Shown in pieces: positions 1 to 6,276 of a stretch of DNA of 11,787 nt. The stretch lies in the NCBI GenBank assembly GCA_016288255.1, contig JAEEYS010000096.1, forward strand, positions 1 through 11,787, given 5' to 3'. The position numbers were made by a program, and so were the translations under genes. Position 1 is the stretch's first letter. Each line of letters begins with the position of its first letter. The stretch is from Bacillota bacterium. Lineage in GTDB: Bacteria; Bacillota; Tb-RUG-66. Below the pieces are notes generated by a model. That model did not search any database. It was not told where the DNA came from and worked only from the letters and a program-made list of their open reading frames with translations.

Positions 1-1
1 G

Positions 2-334
2 GATATCAAAGATGTGTTGCCTTTTGAAGATGTGAAAGAAAGCGCGAAAAACGCCGCTTTACAGGAAAAACAGGCAGACACCAGAACCGCTTTCATCGAC
101 GCGTTGAAAGAAGCGGCAGATATCAAGACATATGAAAACAACATGCGGTTTGATTTGATAGAAGAAGAAAAAGAATGGAATGAAAAGAAAAAAGCGGAAG
201 AAGCAAGTAAAAACGCGGAAAGTGACGATACGGAAGATACTGCTGCAGGAGAAGAAGGCAACAGCGAAGATACCGTAGGAACAGAACAAAATGACGCTGC
301 GGCAGAAGATGGCAGTACGACCACAGAAGGATAG
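2..334 (+). CDS. C-terminal fragment, probable parvulin-type (SurA/PrsA-like) foldase
   Basis: The reading frame is already open at the left edge and runs to a TAG stop, so only the last 110 residues or so are visible and the start lies outside the window. The segment around PFEDVKESAKNAALQEKQ, followed by a helical stretch ending in ADIKTYE, resembles the end of SurA/PrsA-type peptidyl-prolyl isomerases, where a C-terminal helix follows the parvulin domain. Such proteins assist folding of secreted proteins outside the membrane. After this come a charged Glu/Lys stretch and a low-complexity tail of about 45 residues rich in Asp, Glu, Ala, Gly and Thr. The parvulin domain itself is not visible, so the family call is an inference from the tail. 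A strong terminator follows at once, so this is the last gene of its operon. Confidence 0.5.
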   Translation, partial: DIKDVLPFEDVKESAKNAALQEKQADTRTAFIDALKEAADIKTYENNMRFDLIEEEKEWNEKKKAEEASKNAESDDTEDTAAGEEGNSEDTVGTEQNDAAAEDGSTTTEG

Positions 335-362
335 AAAAAAGAAATAGATAAAAGAGAAAAGG

Positions 363-394
363 AAAACGCCACGGGAAAGCCGTGGCGTTTTTTT
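363..394 (+). terminator. Rho-independent terminator of the foldase-like gene
   Basis: A perfect 12-bp stem pairs 363-374 (core acgccacgg) with 380-391 (core ccgtggcgt) around the 5-nt loop gaaag. Its 3' arm runs into seven T residues at 388-394. It begins about 30 nt after the TAG at 332-334. The A-rich left arm means it may also stop transcription arriving from the right. Confidence 0.93.
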
Positions 395-495
395 GTTGGA
401 ACAAGCGGAGAAAGAAGCGCGGTGTCATAAAAACAGGAGATTTTCCGCAGAGAAGGGAAAAACAGAAAATAAGGGAAAAAATTTTCTTATTTTTG

Positions 496-524
496 TTGAC
501 AAATATAACGGATGCCGATATAAT
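496..524 (+). promoter_or_regulatory. Perfect sigma-A promoter of the padR-DUF2812 operon
   Basis: TTGACA at 496-501 and TATAAT at 519-524 are separated by exactly 17 bp, matching the housekeeping consensus at all twelve positions. The transcription start should fall near 530-532, about 47 nt before the padR start codon. The operator-like repeats begin at that point, so an otherwise very strong promoter is probably held down by a repressor. Confidence 0.88.
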
Positions 525-530
525 TAAATT

Positions 531-555
531 ACGATATATCGAACAACGATATATC
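531..555 (+). promoter_or_regulatory. Two direct repeats acgatatatc, candidate PadR operator
   Basis: The 10-mer acgatatatc occurs at 531-540 and again at 546-555, 15 bp apart start to start. The first copy extends to the exact palindrome cgatatatcg (532-541); the second (547-556) misses it by one base. They lie at and just after the predicted transcription start and before the padR ribosome binding site. PadR proteins bind as dimers and often control their own operon, so autorepression here is the simplest reading. Binding by this PadR is inferred. Confidence 0.65.
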
Positions 556-577
556 AGACGTCGAAGGAGATGAGAAA

Positions 578-901
578 ATGGATCGGGATCTGGCATTGAC
601 GGAATCCACATACTATATTTTATTGTCATTATATCGTCCGCAGCATGGATATGGCATCATGCAGCAGACAGAAGCATTATCCGGCGGACGGGTTCGCCTT
701 GCCGCCGGCACTTTATACGGGGCGCTGAATACCATGTGTGAAAAAGGCTGGATCTTTCAGCTTCCGGTGGAAAGCGGCAGCCGAAAAAAAGAATATCAAT
801 TGACAGAGAAGGGCCTCTTGGTATTAAAAAAAGAAATCGAACGGCTGCGGGAACTGGTAAAAAACGGAGATCTCATCATGGGGGTAGAAAACAATGACTG
901 A
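578..901 (+). CDS. PadR family transcriptional regulator
   Basis: This 107-residue protein has the length and layout of the compact PadR class: an N-terminal winged helix-turn-helix and one short C-terminal dimerisation helix. Visible PadR hallmarks are HGYGIMQ (residues 23-29), the recognition-helix segment LAAGTLYGALNTMCEKGWI (about 41-59) and the wing ending in KKEYQLTEKG (70-79), followed by a charged helix (82-95). The ATG is preceded by GAAGGAG at good spacing. Members of this family are usually repressors whose DNA binding is relieved by a ligand, often a drug or phenolic compound; the ligand cannot be read from the sequence. The stop codon overlaps the next gene by 8 bp, so the two are translationally coupled. 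Control by the consensus promoter and paired repeats just upstream suggests autoregulation. Confidence 0.95.
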   Translation: MDRDLALTESTYYILLSLYRPQHGYGIMQQTEALSGGRVRLAAGTLYGALNTMCEKGWIFQLPVESGSRKKEYQLTEKGLLVLKKEIERLRELVKNGDLIMGVENND

Positions 902-1400
902 AAAAAGAACGATACGCAAATGGTTTTGGGTCTGGGATTTTGAAAAAGAAGAGCGCTGGCTCAATGAAATGGCGCAAAGCGGCTGGGTGCTGATAGCGGT
1001 GGGCTGGTGCAGATATACTTTTGAAAAATGCGAACCCGGCGAATATATCGTCCGTTTGGAAATGCGCGGCGGAGATGATTCCTATATCGAATTCATGAAA
1101 GAAACGGGCGCCATTTATATCGGGCGGATGATACAGTGGCTCTATTTTTGCAAAAAGGCGGAAGACGGCGCGTTTGACATTTTTTCGGACAGAGAGTCTA
1201 AGATCTCTCATTTGGATCGGATCGGAAAAATGCTGGAGATCATCGGCGCGGCAAATCTGCTGATCGGGATCGTCAACGCGTGGAACGGGTCTTTTATCGG
1301 CACTGTCAATCTTCTTTTGGGAACGCTTTTGATGTATGGGCTGGGAAGGATCCATGGGAAAAAAGAGGAGCTGGAGAGAGATCGGCAGCTTTATGAATAA
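894..1400 (+). CDS. DUF2812 domain membrane protein, PadR partner
   Basis: A 168-residue protein whose N-terminal part (FWVWDFEKEERWLNEMAQSG at about 11-30, then a Trp/Tyr-rich stretch to CEPGEY at 46-51) has the character of DUF2812. That family is typically encoded directly after a PadR regulator. The N-terminal domain is followed by two hydrophobic segments (about 112-129 and 133-150) joined by a short NG-containing turn, and a basic/acidic cytoplasmic tail. It is therefore likely a two-pass inner-membrane protein with cytosolic ends. Its ATG lies inside the end of padR (8-bp overlap), with a GGGGG-containing ribosome binding site inside padR, so the products are probably made together. 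Biochemical function is unknown for the family; a role in sensing or responding to membrane stress with PadR is a guess from gene pairing. Confidence 0.88.
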   Translation: MTEKRTIRKWFWVWDFEKEERWLNEMAQSGWVLIAVGWCRYTFEKCEPGEYIVRLEMRGGDDSYIEFMKETGAIYIGRMIQWLYFCKKAEDGAFDIFSDRESKISHLDRIGKMLEIIGAANLLIGIVNAWNGSFIGTVNLLLGTLLMYGLGRIHGKKEELERDRQLYE

Positions 1401-1439
1401 GCGGGAGGACAGAAACGGTTGAAATAAAAAGAAAAAATA

Positions 1440-1493
1440 AAACAGGCTCTGCAAAGGAAACCTTTTCGGACCTTTGCAAGAAGCCTGTTTTTT
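1440..1493. terminator. Bidirectional terminator between convergent operons
   Basis: The outer stem aaacaggct (1440-1448) pairs with agcctgttt (1482-1490), and the inner stem gcaaagg (1451-1457) pairs with cctttgc (1471-1477). The two nearly stack, with only small bulges between them. On the plus strand the stem runs into a T tract at 1488-1493. On the minus strand the A-rich stretch 1425-1442 becomes the T-rich tail. It therefore serves both the padR operon and the exported-protein operon arriving from the right. Confidence 0.88.
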
Positions 1494-1553
1494 GCGTTTT
1501 GCGGATTGCTTTTGTCTATATGTATCAGACGCGTTTTCAAAAGCGCGGCGGCA

Positions 1554-2798
1554 TTAGAATTCGATCAAGAGCAAAGCGCCGTTTTCACCGCTGATACTGA
1601 CGGCATAATTTCGGGTCATACCGCTTTCATCCACATAAGAAATGCCGTAATTGGGGATGAGCCCGAAAAAGGTCAGTTTGACCAAAAGAGGCCGATCGGG
1701 AGTCAACGTATCCTCACTGTATAATTCTGTTGAGGAAAAGGTTACCCTTCCGTCTTCATCGACATCTTCCAGCTGAAGAGCCAGAAATTTAAAATCCTTG
1801 ATATCATGTTCGACGGAAAACAGGATTTGACTTTGGGGCTCTGCTTCATCCGCTGTGAATTCATCATGATCGGAAAAGGAAGACAAGGCCTTTTCTGCCC
1901 ACTGGGCCCGCACATCCGATTCAAAAGCTTGGCGGATCCGCAATAGAGCGTTTTTTTGCGCGGCCGCTTCGTCTTCACCGAAATAAAGATCCCAGAACAA
2001 GAAACGATGGTCTTGCGAACCGGTATCCGGATTTTTTACGACAAAATAGGTATATTGTTCAAAGGCGCATACCCGCGCGTCCGCGTCCAAATACATCCCG
2101 CCGGCCCAAAGGACACGGTCCGGATCATCAGTGGTAAAGACGGGATTCCATTCATAGACCACATAGGTGTCTTCTCCGTCCGTAAAAGTGTTTTCTTTGT
2201 AAAAAGAGGCAAGCTCATATCCCGTGAATCCGGAAGCGCCGGTGCCTTCTTTGCTGATTTGAAGAGAGTTTTCCATTCGATCGGTCAGGATCTCCCGATA
2301 TTTCTCGTAATCCTCTTGGTCGATCTTTGTTTCTGTGCGGTAGTTGTTGCGGATAAGCCGATAAAGGGTCTCATCGTCAAAGAGCATCCGCATGTCCTCT
2401 TCGTTTCCCGGTTTATGATAAAGCACTTCCACCATATTGTCTTCCAAACCGGCGAAGAACGTAAAATGTTCGTCTTCAGAGCTGTATCCTTCCGGGCTGC
2501 CGGTCAGATAAGCTTCCAAACTGTAATAGGACGGTCCCGCTTCAGCCCGGTCGGTTCCGTGAGCGGCGGCTTCATTTAAGGCAGAAGCCAGCTCTTTGGC
2601 GCTGACTCGATCAGAAATAGCGGTAATGTAGATAAGATCGTCCGCTTTGATCGTTTTCATACGTTCGATCAGGATCTCTGCCGCGCCGCTATCCGTGTCG
2701 GATGCGTCTTCCGACGGGGAAGTATCCCCCTGCGCACCGCAGCCGACGATGAGAAAAAGGAACGTGAGAGACAGCACAAAAGCAAAAAGTTTTTTCAT
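1554..2798 (-). CDS. Uncharacterised lipoprotein, third gene of exported operon
   Basis: The 414-residue product begins with a textbook lipoprotein signal: MKK, a hydrophobic core, and the lipobox IVGC with the modifiable Cys at position 20. A short Ser/Asp/Glu-rich linker follows (about 21-40). It should be anchored on the outer face of the membrane. The AGGAGG site 8 nt before the ATG supports this start. I do not recognise a named family for the whole chain. The middle (about 45-320) is acidic, aromatic-rich and probably alpha/beta. The last 83 residues look like a separate beta-rich module opening with DIKDFKF (332-338) and containing DVDEDG (345-350), a DxDxDG pattern of the kind that binds calcium in EF-hand loops. 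Only 32 nt separate it from the upstream gene, so it is the operon's last member. Function unknown. Confidence 0.85.
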   Translation of the reverse strand: MKKLFAFVLSLTFLFLIVGCGAQGDTSPSEDASDTDSGAAEILIERMKTIKADDLIYITAISDRVSAKELASALNEAAAHGTDRAEAGPSYYSLEAYLTGSPEGYSSEDEHFTFFAGLEDNMVEVLYHKPGNEEDMRMLFDDETLYRLIRNNYRTETKIDQEDYEKYREILTDRMENSLQISKEGTGASGFTGYELASFYKENTFTDGEDTYVVYEWNPVFTTDDPDRVLWAGGMYLDADARVCAFEQYTYFVVKNPDTGSQDHRFLFWDLYFGEDEAAAQKNALLRIRQAFESDVRAQWAEKALSSFSDHDEFTADEAEPQSQILFSVEHDIKDFKFLALQLEDVDEDGRVTFSSTELYSEDTLTPDRPLLVKLTFFGLIPNYGISYVDESGMTRNYAVSISGENGALLLIEF

Positions 2799-2830
2799 GT
2801 TTTACAACCTCCTGTTCACTGGTTACGATA

Positions 2831-4378
2831 TTAGTCTTGGAACATGAGAATATTTTCATAGCCTATTTCTTCGTAAGGCAAGTAAGCATATAGGTCAGGC
2901 TGCTCTTCGGGAAAATCATACTGTGAGAGAAAAGAACTGCTGGCTGTGTAATTTTCTCCCGGCAAAGTAAAAGCGATCCCGTAACTGTCGACGGTAAAGG
3001 AAAGTTCCGAAAACATATTTTCATAGTCGATATCCATATCATATTCGTCATATTCGCTATGGAACGAGTCTTTTACGGCGGCTTGATAATCATATCCTTC
3101 CGTGAATAGATCTTTAAGCTCCATTTCTTTTCCCGTTTCACTGTCTAAAAGATAGGTGCGGGAGGCACGAAAACGATCGTCTATTGTGGGATATCCGTCA
3201 TAGAACTGATTGATTTCTATGGTAAGGATCTTCGGATAAGCGGAAACCACGGCGTCATAGCTGAGATCGATAAAGGTATTGGGATGATCGGCGATCCACT
3301 TTTTTGCCATTTCCATACGCTCATCCAAAAAATCCGTGGGAACGGAAAGATACGAATCCACGATTTTTTCCACTTCCGGAGAAGAATAAGATTCCAGTTT
3401 GCCCACTCTGACGGAGATATGGGCATCCATATCTTCCGCAACATAGGAAGGATCATATTCAAAAACGGTCTGACAAGGCGGCACCAAGATCAGTTCCAGC
3501 TCTCTCGTGTCATCATAAATACTGGTTTTGCTTTCGTCATAAAAACGATTGAGTCCGATAAAATGATCCCCCAATTTGCTGTAAGGGATGGTAATAGACT
3601 GGGGATAAAAATTGGTATCGAATTCCGGTGTGTTGTAATCAAAAATAAGATCCAGCCCATAGCCACTCAAAAAGAACTTTTGATTGGGGTCGATCCCTTG
3701 AAAAGGGGTGACCGTCTGCAGCCCTTCGTAGACGTAATCCTCATTGTCTTCAATATGGTTGTCCAAGATCTGATCGGATACGAAACCGCTTAGTAAAGTG
3801 ACATAATCCACATCTTCCGAGAAGAGATCCGCCAAATGGATCTCTTCACCGGTATTCAGATCATACTGATAGATCTCCTTATCCTCAAAAGAATAGAATA
3901 TTTCTTCTTTATAATCATCATAACTGCCAAAGCGGGAGATAGAGACATTCAAAATGTTATTGACAGCGCCCAAACTGACAATAGGGCCGTAATCATAATT
4001 GATCTGGCTCTCGCTTTTAAAGACGGCCTTGATACCGCGATAGGGAGGAAGCCCTTTTTCTGCCATTTTTTGCACTTTATCGGCAATGATCTTATTGAGC
4101 TTATCTTCCATTGTTTTGTCTTTTAACCCGCAAATATAGGTATTGTCGTTGACCTCTCCGTTTTCATCATAGTTGGTAAGATCGTCAACAACAACATACG
4201 GTTTTAAGGCAACAGGGCCTTTTACAGGCGAAAAGGCAGGGTTGCGCAAGACTTCGTCCTGCACGTTGACCCGATTGTTCATTCCCTGTTTTGGCGGCAT
4301 GACAAGCGTTACGATGAGCGCCAATATCAAAAAAAGAAGGATCAAAAGCCATATTTTAGACCTATTGGATAGGGACAT
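2831..4378 (-). CDS. Membrane-anchored protein with two DUF3298/RsiV-like repeats
   Basis: A 515-residue protein with a short basic N-terminus, one hydrophobic segment (about 9-28) and a large extracytoplasmic part; there is no lipobox, so the segment should remain as an anchor. Two related units are visible. The first has YDLNTGEEIHLADLF (172-186), followed by SGYGLDLIFDY (238-248) and SITIPYSKL (261-269). The second has LLDSETGKEMELKDLF (410-425), followed by VDSYGIAF (463-470) and YLPYEEI (499-505). The pattern of a 'D-TGKE-L-DLF' turn followed by a strand pair and an 'IPY' strand recalls DUF3298, the domain in RsiV and PdaC-type exported proteins. The ATG at 4378 is preferred because GAGGTG lies 7 nt before it; an in-frame GTG at 4393 would place that site inside the gene. 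It overlaps the end of the PstS-like gene by 17 bp. Ligand and function are unknown. Confidence 0.8.
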   Translation of the reverse strand: MSLSNRSKIWLLILLFLILALIVTLVMPPKQGMNNRVNVQDEVLRNPAFSPVKGPVALKPYVVVDDLTNYDENGEVNDNTYICGLKDKTMEDKLNKIIADKVQKMAEKGLPPYRGIKAVFKSESQINYDYGPIVSLGAVNNILNVSISRFGSYDDYKEEIFYSFEDKEIYQYDLNTGEEIHLADLFSEDVDYVTLLSGFVSDQILDNHIEDNEDYVYEGLQTVTPFQGIDPNQKFFLSGYGLDLIFDYNTPEFDTNFYPQSITIPYSKLGDHFIGLNRFYDESKTSIYDDTRELELILVPPCQTVFEYDPSYVAEDMDAHISVRVGKLESYSSPEVEKIVDSYLSVPTDFLDERMEMAKKWIADHPNTFIDLSYDAVVSAYPKILTIEINQFYDGYPTIDDRFRASRTYLLDSETGKEMELKDLFTEGYDYQAAVKDSFHSEYDEYDMDIDYENMFSELSFTVDSYGIAFTLPGENYTASSSFLSQYDFPEEQPDLYAYLPYEEIGYENILMFQD

Positions 4379-5264
4379 ATCCGGACACCTCACAAACTTT
4401 TTGACCTTGTTCGCTTAAAATCCAATCCAAAAGCTTGCTTGCGTTGCTGTCTTCCGGTTCGTCTTCCCGAAGCACGGCATAGTAAGCGGTGACAAAAGGA
4501 TATTCTTTTTTCTGGATAGTATAATTTCTCGGTTCCACGTCATCTATTTTTAAAAGACGCATGCCTTCTCTGGTATACATATTGCTCACATAATAATAGT
4601 AGGAATAGCCGATGGCATATTTGGCATTGTCATAAGAAGAGACCACTTCGACCAGATCTCCCATGCCGACGGGTTTCATTTCCGAAGGAGCGTCCATGAT
4701 GGGAGTGTCTTTCATGACAATAGACAGCATGCCTGTTTGACTGCCGGCATTGACGGGACGCTGGTAAGCTACGATTTCCGCATCGTCACCGCCCACTTCT
4801 TTCCAGTTTGTGATCTTGCCGGAATAGATATCAATGACTTCCTGCGCCAAAAGTGAGGTAACGGGATTGTCTTTGTTGACCAAAAAGACAAAAGCTTCGC
4901 TAACGATCGGCACGACTTTTAAAGACACGTTATTGTCTTTTGCCAGCTGCAGCTCTTCTTCCGAAGGCTCCGTAACAAAAATAATGTCCGCGTTTTTTTC
5001 GATCAGGTTCACATAAGCGCTGTGGGTCTTATTGTGCTTGATGTGTAAGCTGGCTTCTTCCGCCGGTGTGTTGGTCAGTTTCGCATAAAACGCTTCCGAT
5101 AAAGGAATGGTCACTGTGGACCCGTCTACTCTGGGGTAAGAGTCCTGATCAAAAGTAATAGTGGGGGCCTCTTGGGATAGATCTTTACCGCTGCAGCCTC
5201 CTATGAGGAAGAGTAAAGTAAAACATAAGAACAAGCTGATTGTTTTTTTCATTTTCATCGTCAT
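4362..5264 (-). CDS. PstS-like substrate-binding lipoprotein
   Basis: A 300-residue exported binding protein. The signal ends in the lipobox IGGC (Cys at 24). The mature part has the PBP-like fold typical of phosphate-binding PstS proteins: YPRVDGST (43-50) at the first strand, IYSGKITNWKEVGG (146-159), the ligand-loop region RPVNAGSQTGM (169-179) and the end motif VSGYVPI (293-299). PstS normally delivers phosphate to the PstCAB ABC transporter. No permease or ATPase lies beside it here, so it may be an orphan binding protein, a sensor, or a partner for a transporter encoded elsewhere. The start is ambiguous: ATG codons lie at residues 1, 3 and 5, and AAAGGG is only about 4 nt before the first but at normal distance from the second (5258). 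It is the first gene of the minus-strand operon and overlaps the next by 17 bp. Confidence 0.88.
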   Translation of the reverse strand: MTMKMKKTISLFLCFTLLFLIGGCSGKDLSQEAPTITFDQDSYPRVDGSTVTIPLSEAFYAKLTNTPAEEASLHIKHNKTHSAYVNLIEKNADIIFVTEPSEEELQLAKDNNVSLKVVPIVSEAFVFLVNKDNPVTSLLAQEVIDIYSGKITNWKEVGGDDAEIVAYQRPVNAGSQTGMLSIVMKDTPIMDAPSEMKPVGMGDLVEVVSSYDNAKYAIGYSYYYYVSNMYTREGMRLLKIDDVEPRNYTIQKKEYPFVTAYYAVLREDEPEDSNASKLLDWILSEQGQKVCEVSGYVPIQ

Positions 5265-5292
5265 TTTCCCTTTCTTTCTTTTTCTATCCTAT

Positions 5293-5322
5293 ATACTATC
5301 ATCTTTCATGGAATATGGTCAC
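5293..5322 (-). promoter_or_regulatory. Probable promoter of the exported-protein operon
   Basis: Reading the minus strand, GTGACC (5322-5317) and TAGTAT (5298-5293) are 18 bp apart. TGA directly precedes the -10 box and forms an extended -10 element. Transcription would start near 5286, about 25 nt before the PstS-like start codon. Both hexamers match the consensus only partly, so the extended -10 carries most of the weight. Confidence 0.5.
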
Positions 5323-5368
5323 GTTTATTAGACTTACGGGAAAGAAAAAAAGTTGAAAGAAAGAAATC

Positions 5369-5397
5369 TTGCAACTTTGGATAGAAAGTGTTATTCT
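5369..5397 (+). promoter_or_regulatory. Promoter of the ECF S-component gene
   Basis: TTGCAA (5369-5374) and TATTCT (5392-5397) are 17 bp apart, each with two mismatches to consensus. The start would be near 5404, which leaves a leader of about 125 nt before the gene. It diverges from the minus-strand promoter at 5293-5322. Confidence 0.6.
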
Positions 5398-5403
5398 GTT
5401 ATG

Positions 5404-5529
5404 GGCAATATAGGTAATTGCACCTTGTAAAAACAGGAAAACGTTCCAAACAAGCTTGCTTAGAGCAGCGGCCTAAGACAAGAAAAAAGGTTGGACAAAC
5501 ATTCTGTTTTTCGAATATCGGAGGAGAAT
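5404..5529 (+). ncRNA. Structured 5' leader of ECF S-component gene, candidate riboswitch
   Basis: The leader contains several complementary segments found by eye. A hairpin pairs gcaat 5405-5409 with attgc 5417-5421. A long-range 8-bp helix pairs aaaaacag 5429-5436 with ctgttttt 5504-5511. Nested inside are tccaa 5445-5449 with ttgga 5491-5495, and a 9-bp stem cttgcttag 5455-5463 with ctaag-a-caag 5473-5482, with one bulged A. An alternative pairing, cttgt 5424-5428 with acaag 5450-5454, lies close to the last stem and would compete with the helix at 5445-5449. The outer helix ends 8 nt before the GGAGG at 5520-5524. I see no good match to the TPP, FMN, THF, cobalamin or preQ1 consensus elements. 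S-component genes for vitamins are often under riboswitches, which supports the idea without proving it. Confidence 0.45.
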
Positions 5530-6048
5530 ATGAAAATATCAACAAAACAATTGGTGACAGCAGCGATGTTGGGAGCAGTTAGTATTGTGTTGGGCGTGAC
5601 GAATTTAGGGATGATACCGGTCCCCACAGCGGCGGGAAAAGCAACGATCATGCACATTCCCGTTATTATCGGCGGCATTTTGGAAGGTCCTTTGGTCGGC
5701 GGTCTGGTGGGACTCATTATGGGGATCTACAGCTTTATGAACCCGGCAGGAGCCATACCGGCAGATCCTTTGGTCAGGATCTTACCCAGAGTTTTGATCG
5801 GGGTCGTGGCATATTACGCGTATGCCGCTTTAAAAAAGAAAAATGAAACGGTGGCCATCGGTCTTGGAGCGGCGCTGGGAACACTGACGAACACAGTGGG
5901 ATTTCTGGGAATGGCAGTTTTGATGAAATACATGCCTTTTGCCGTAGCGGCAGGAACAGCGGCTGTGCAGGGCATTCCGGAAGTAGTGGTAGCGATCATC
6001 ATTACACTGATCGTCATCAAGCCGATTCAGCGTTACAGAAAAGAGTAA
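5530..6048 (+). CDS. ECF transporter S component (substrate-binding membrane subunit)
   Basis: A 172-residue, strongly hydrophobic protein with about six membrane segments, the size and character of the S subunit of energy-coupling-factor vitamin importers. AMLGA (12-16) is the AxxxA motif that in this family packs the first helix against the EcfT coupling protein. The stretch LGMIPVPTAAGKATIMHIPVIIGG (about 26-49) and the Gly-rich LEGPLVGGLVGLIMG (51-65) fit the broad ECF_trnsprt (PF12822) group. The substrate (a vitamin or precursor) cannot be named from sequence alone. EcfA, EcfA' and EcfT are not in the window, so it is probably a group II S component using a shared module. The ATG at 5530 is chosen because GGAGG sits 5 nt before it and the hydrophobic chain begins there; an in-frame ATG at 5491 lies within the leader. 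A terminator follows. Confidence 0.88.
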   Translation: MKISTKQLVTAAMLGAVSIVLGVTNLGMIPVPTAAGKATIMHIPVIIGGILEGPLVGGLVGLIMGIYSFMNPAGAIPADPLVRILPRVLIGVVAYYAYAALKKKNETVAIGLGAALGTLTNTVGFLGMAVLMKYMPFAVAAGTAAVQGIPEVVVAIIITLIVIKPIQRYRKE

Positions 6049-6090
6049 CGAGGGCAAAAACAGAGAGAAAAACAAGATAGAAATAAAATG

Positions 6091-6135
6091 GGAAGGTGTG
6101 ATCTTCAGTCGCGCCTTCCTTTTATTTTTTTATTT
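6091..6135 (+). terminator. Rho-independent terminator of the ECF S-component gene
   Basis: ggaaggtg (6091-6098) pairs with cgccttcc (6112-6119), 8 bp including one G-T wobble, over a 13-nt loop. A T-rich tail (6120-6135) follows, broken by two A residues. It lies 43 nt past the TAA stop. Confidence 0.85.
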
Positions 6136-6213
6136 TGCAGGGTTTGTTCAAGAAAAAAGGTCTGTGTTATAAGGGCGATGTTTTATAAGGGTGAAAAGAA
6201 AAATAAAATGCGC

Positions 6214-6243
6214 TTGACCGTAAAATTGCCGGCATGGTATACT
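6214..6243 (+). promoter_or_regulatory. Extended -10 promoter of the DUF4491 gene
   Basis: TTGACC (6214-6219) and TATACT (6238-6243) are 18 bp apart, each with a single mismatch to consensus. TGG directly precedes the -10 box and forms an extended -10. Transcription would start near 6250, about 27 nt before the proposed TTG start. The promoter lies downstream of the only in-frame ATG (6209), which argues against that ATG. Confidence 0.75.
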
Positions 6244-6276
6244 ACTCACACAAAAAAGAAAGGCGGGCGGTCAGTT

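Noticed and set aside
382..573. Plus-strand ORF of 63 codons starting inside the terminator
   Set aside because: It runs through the terminator, the perfect promoter and the operator repeats, has no ribosome binding site and encodes a basic low-complexity chain.
123..629. Long minus-strand ORF across the left end
   Set aside because: It covers the antisense of the foldase tail, a terminator and the padR promoter; its Leu/Phe/Ser-rich composition is typical of a shadow frame.
1956..2579. 207-codon plus-strand ORF inside the lipoprotein gene
   Set aside because: It is antisense to a lipoprotein with a good signal peptide and ribosome binding site, and has no start signals of its own.
4376..4393. 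GTG at 4393 as start of the RsiV-like gene
   Set aside because: The GAGGTG site overlaps that GTG and is correctly spaced only for the ATG at 4378.
6088..6276. N-terminal extension of the DUF4491 protein to ATG 6088
   Set aside because: The stretch contains the upstream gene's terminator and the DUF4491 promoter, and the residues do not fit the family.
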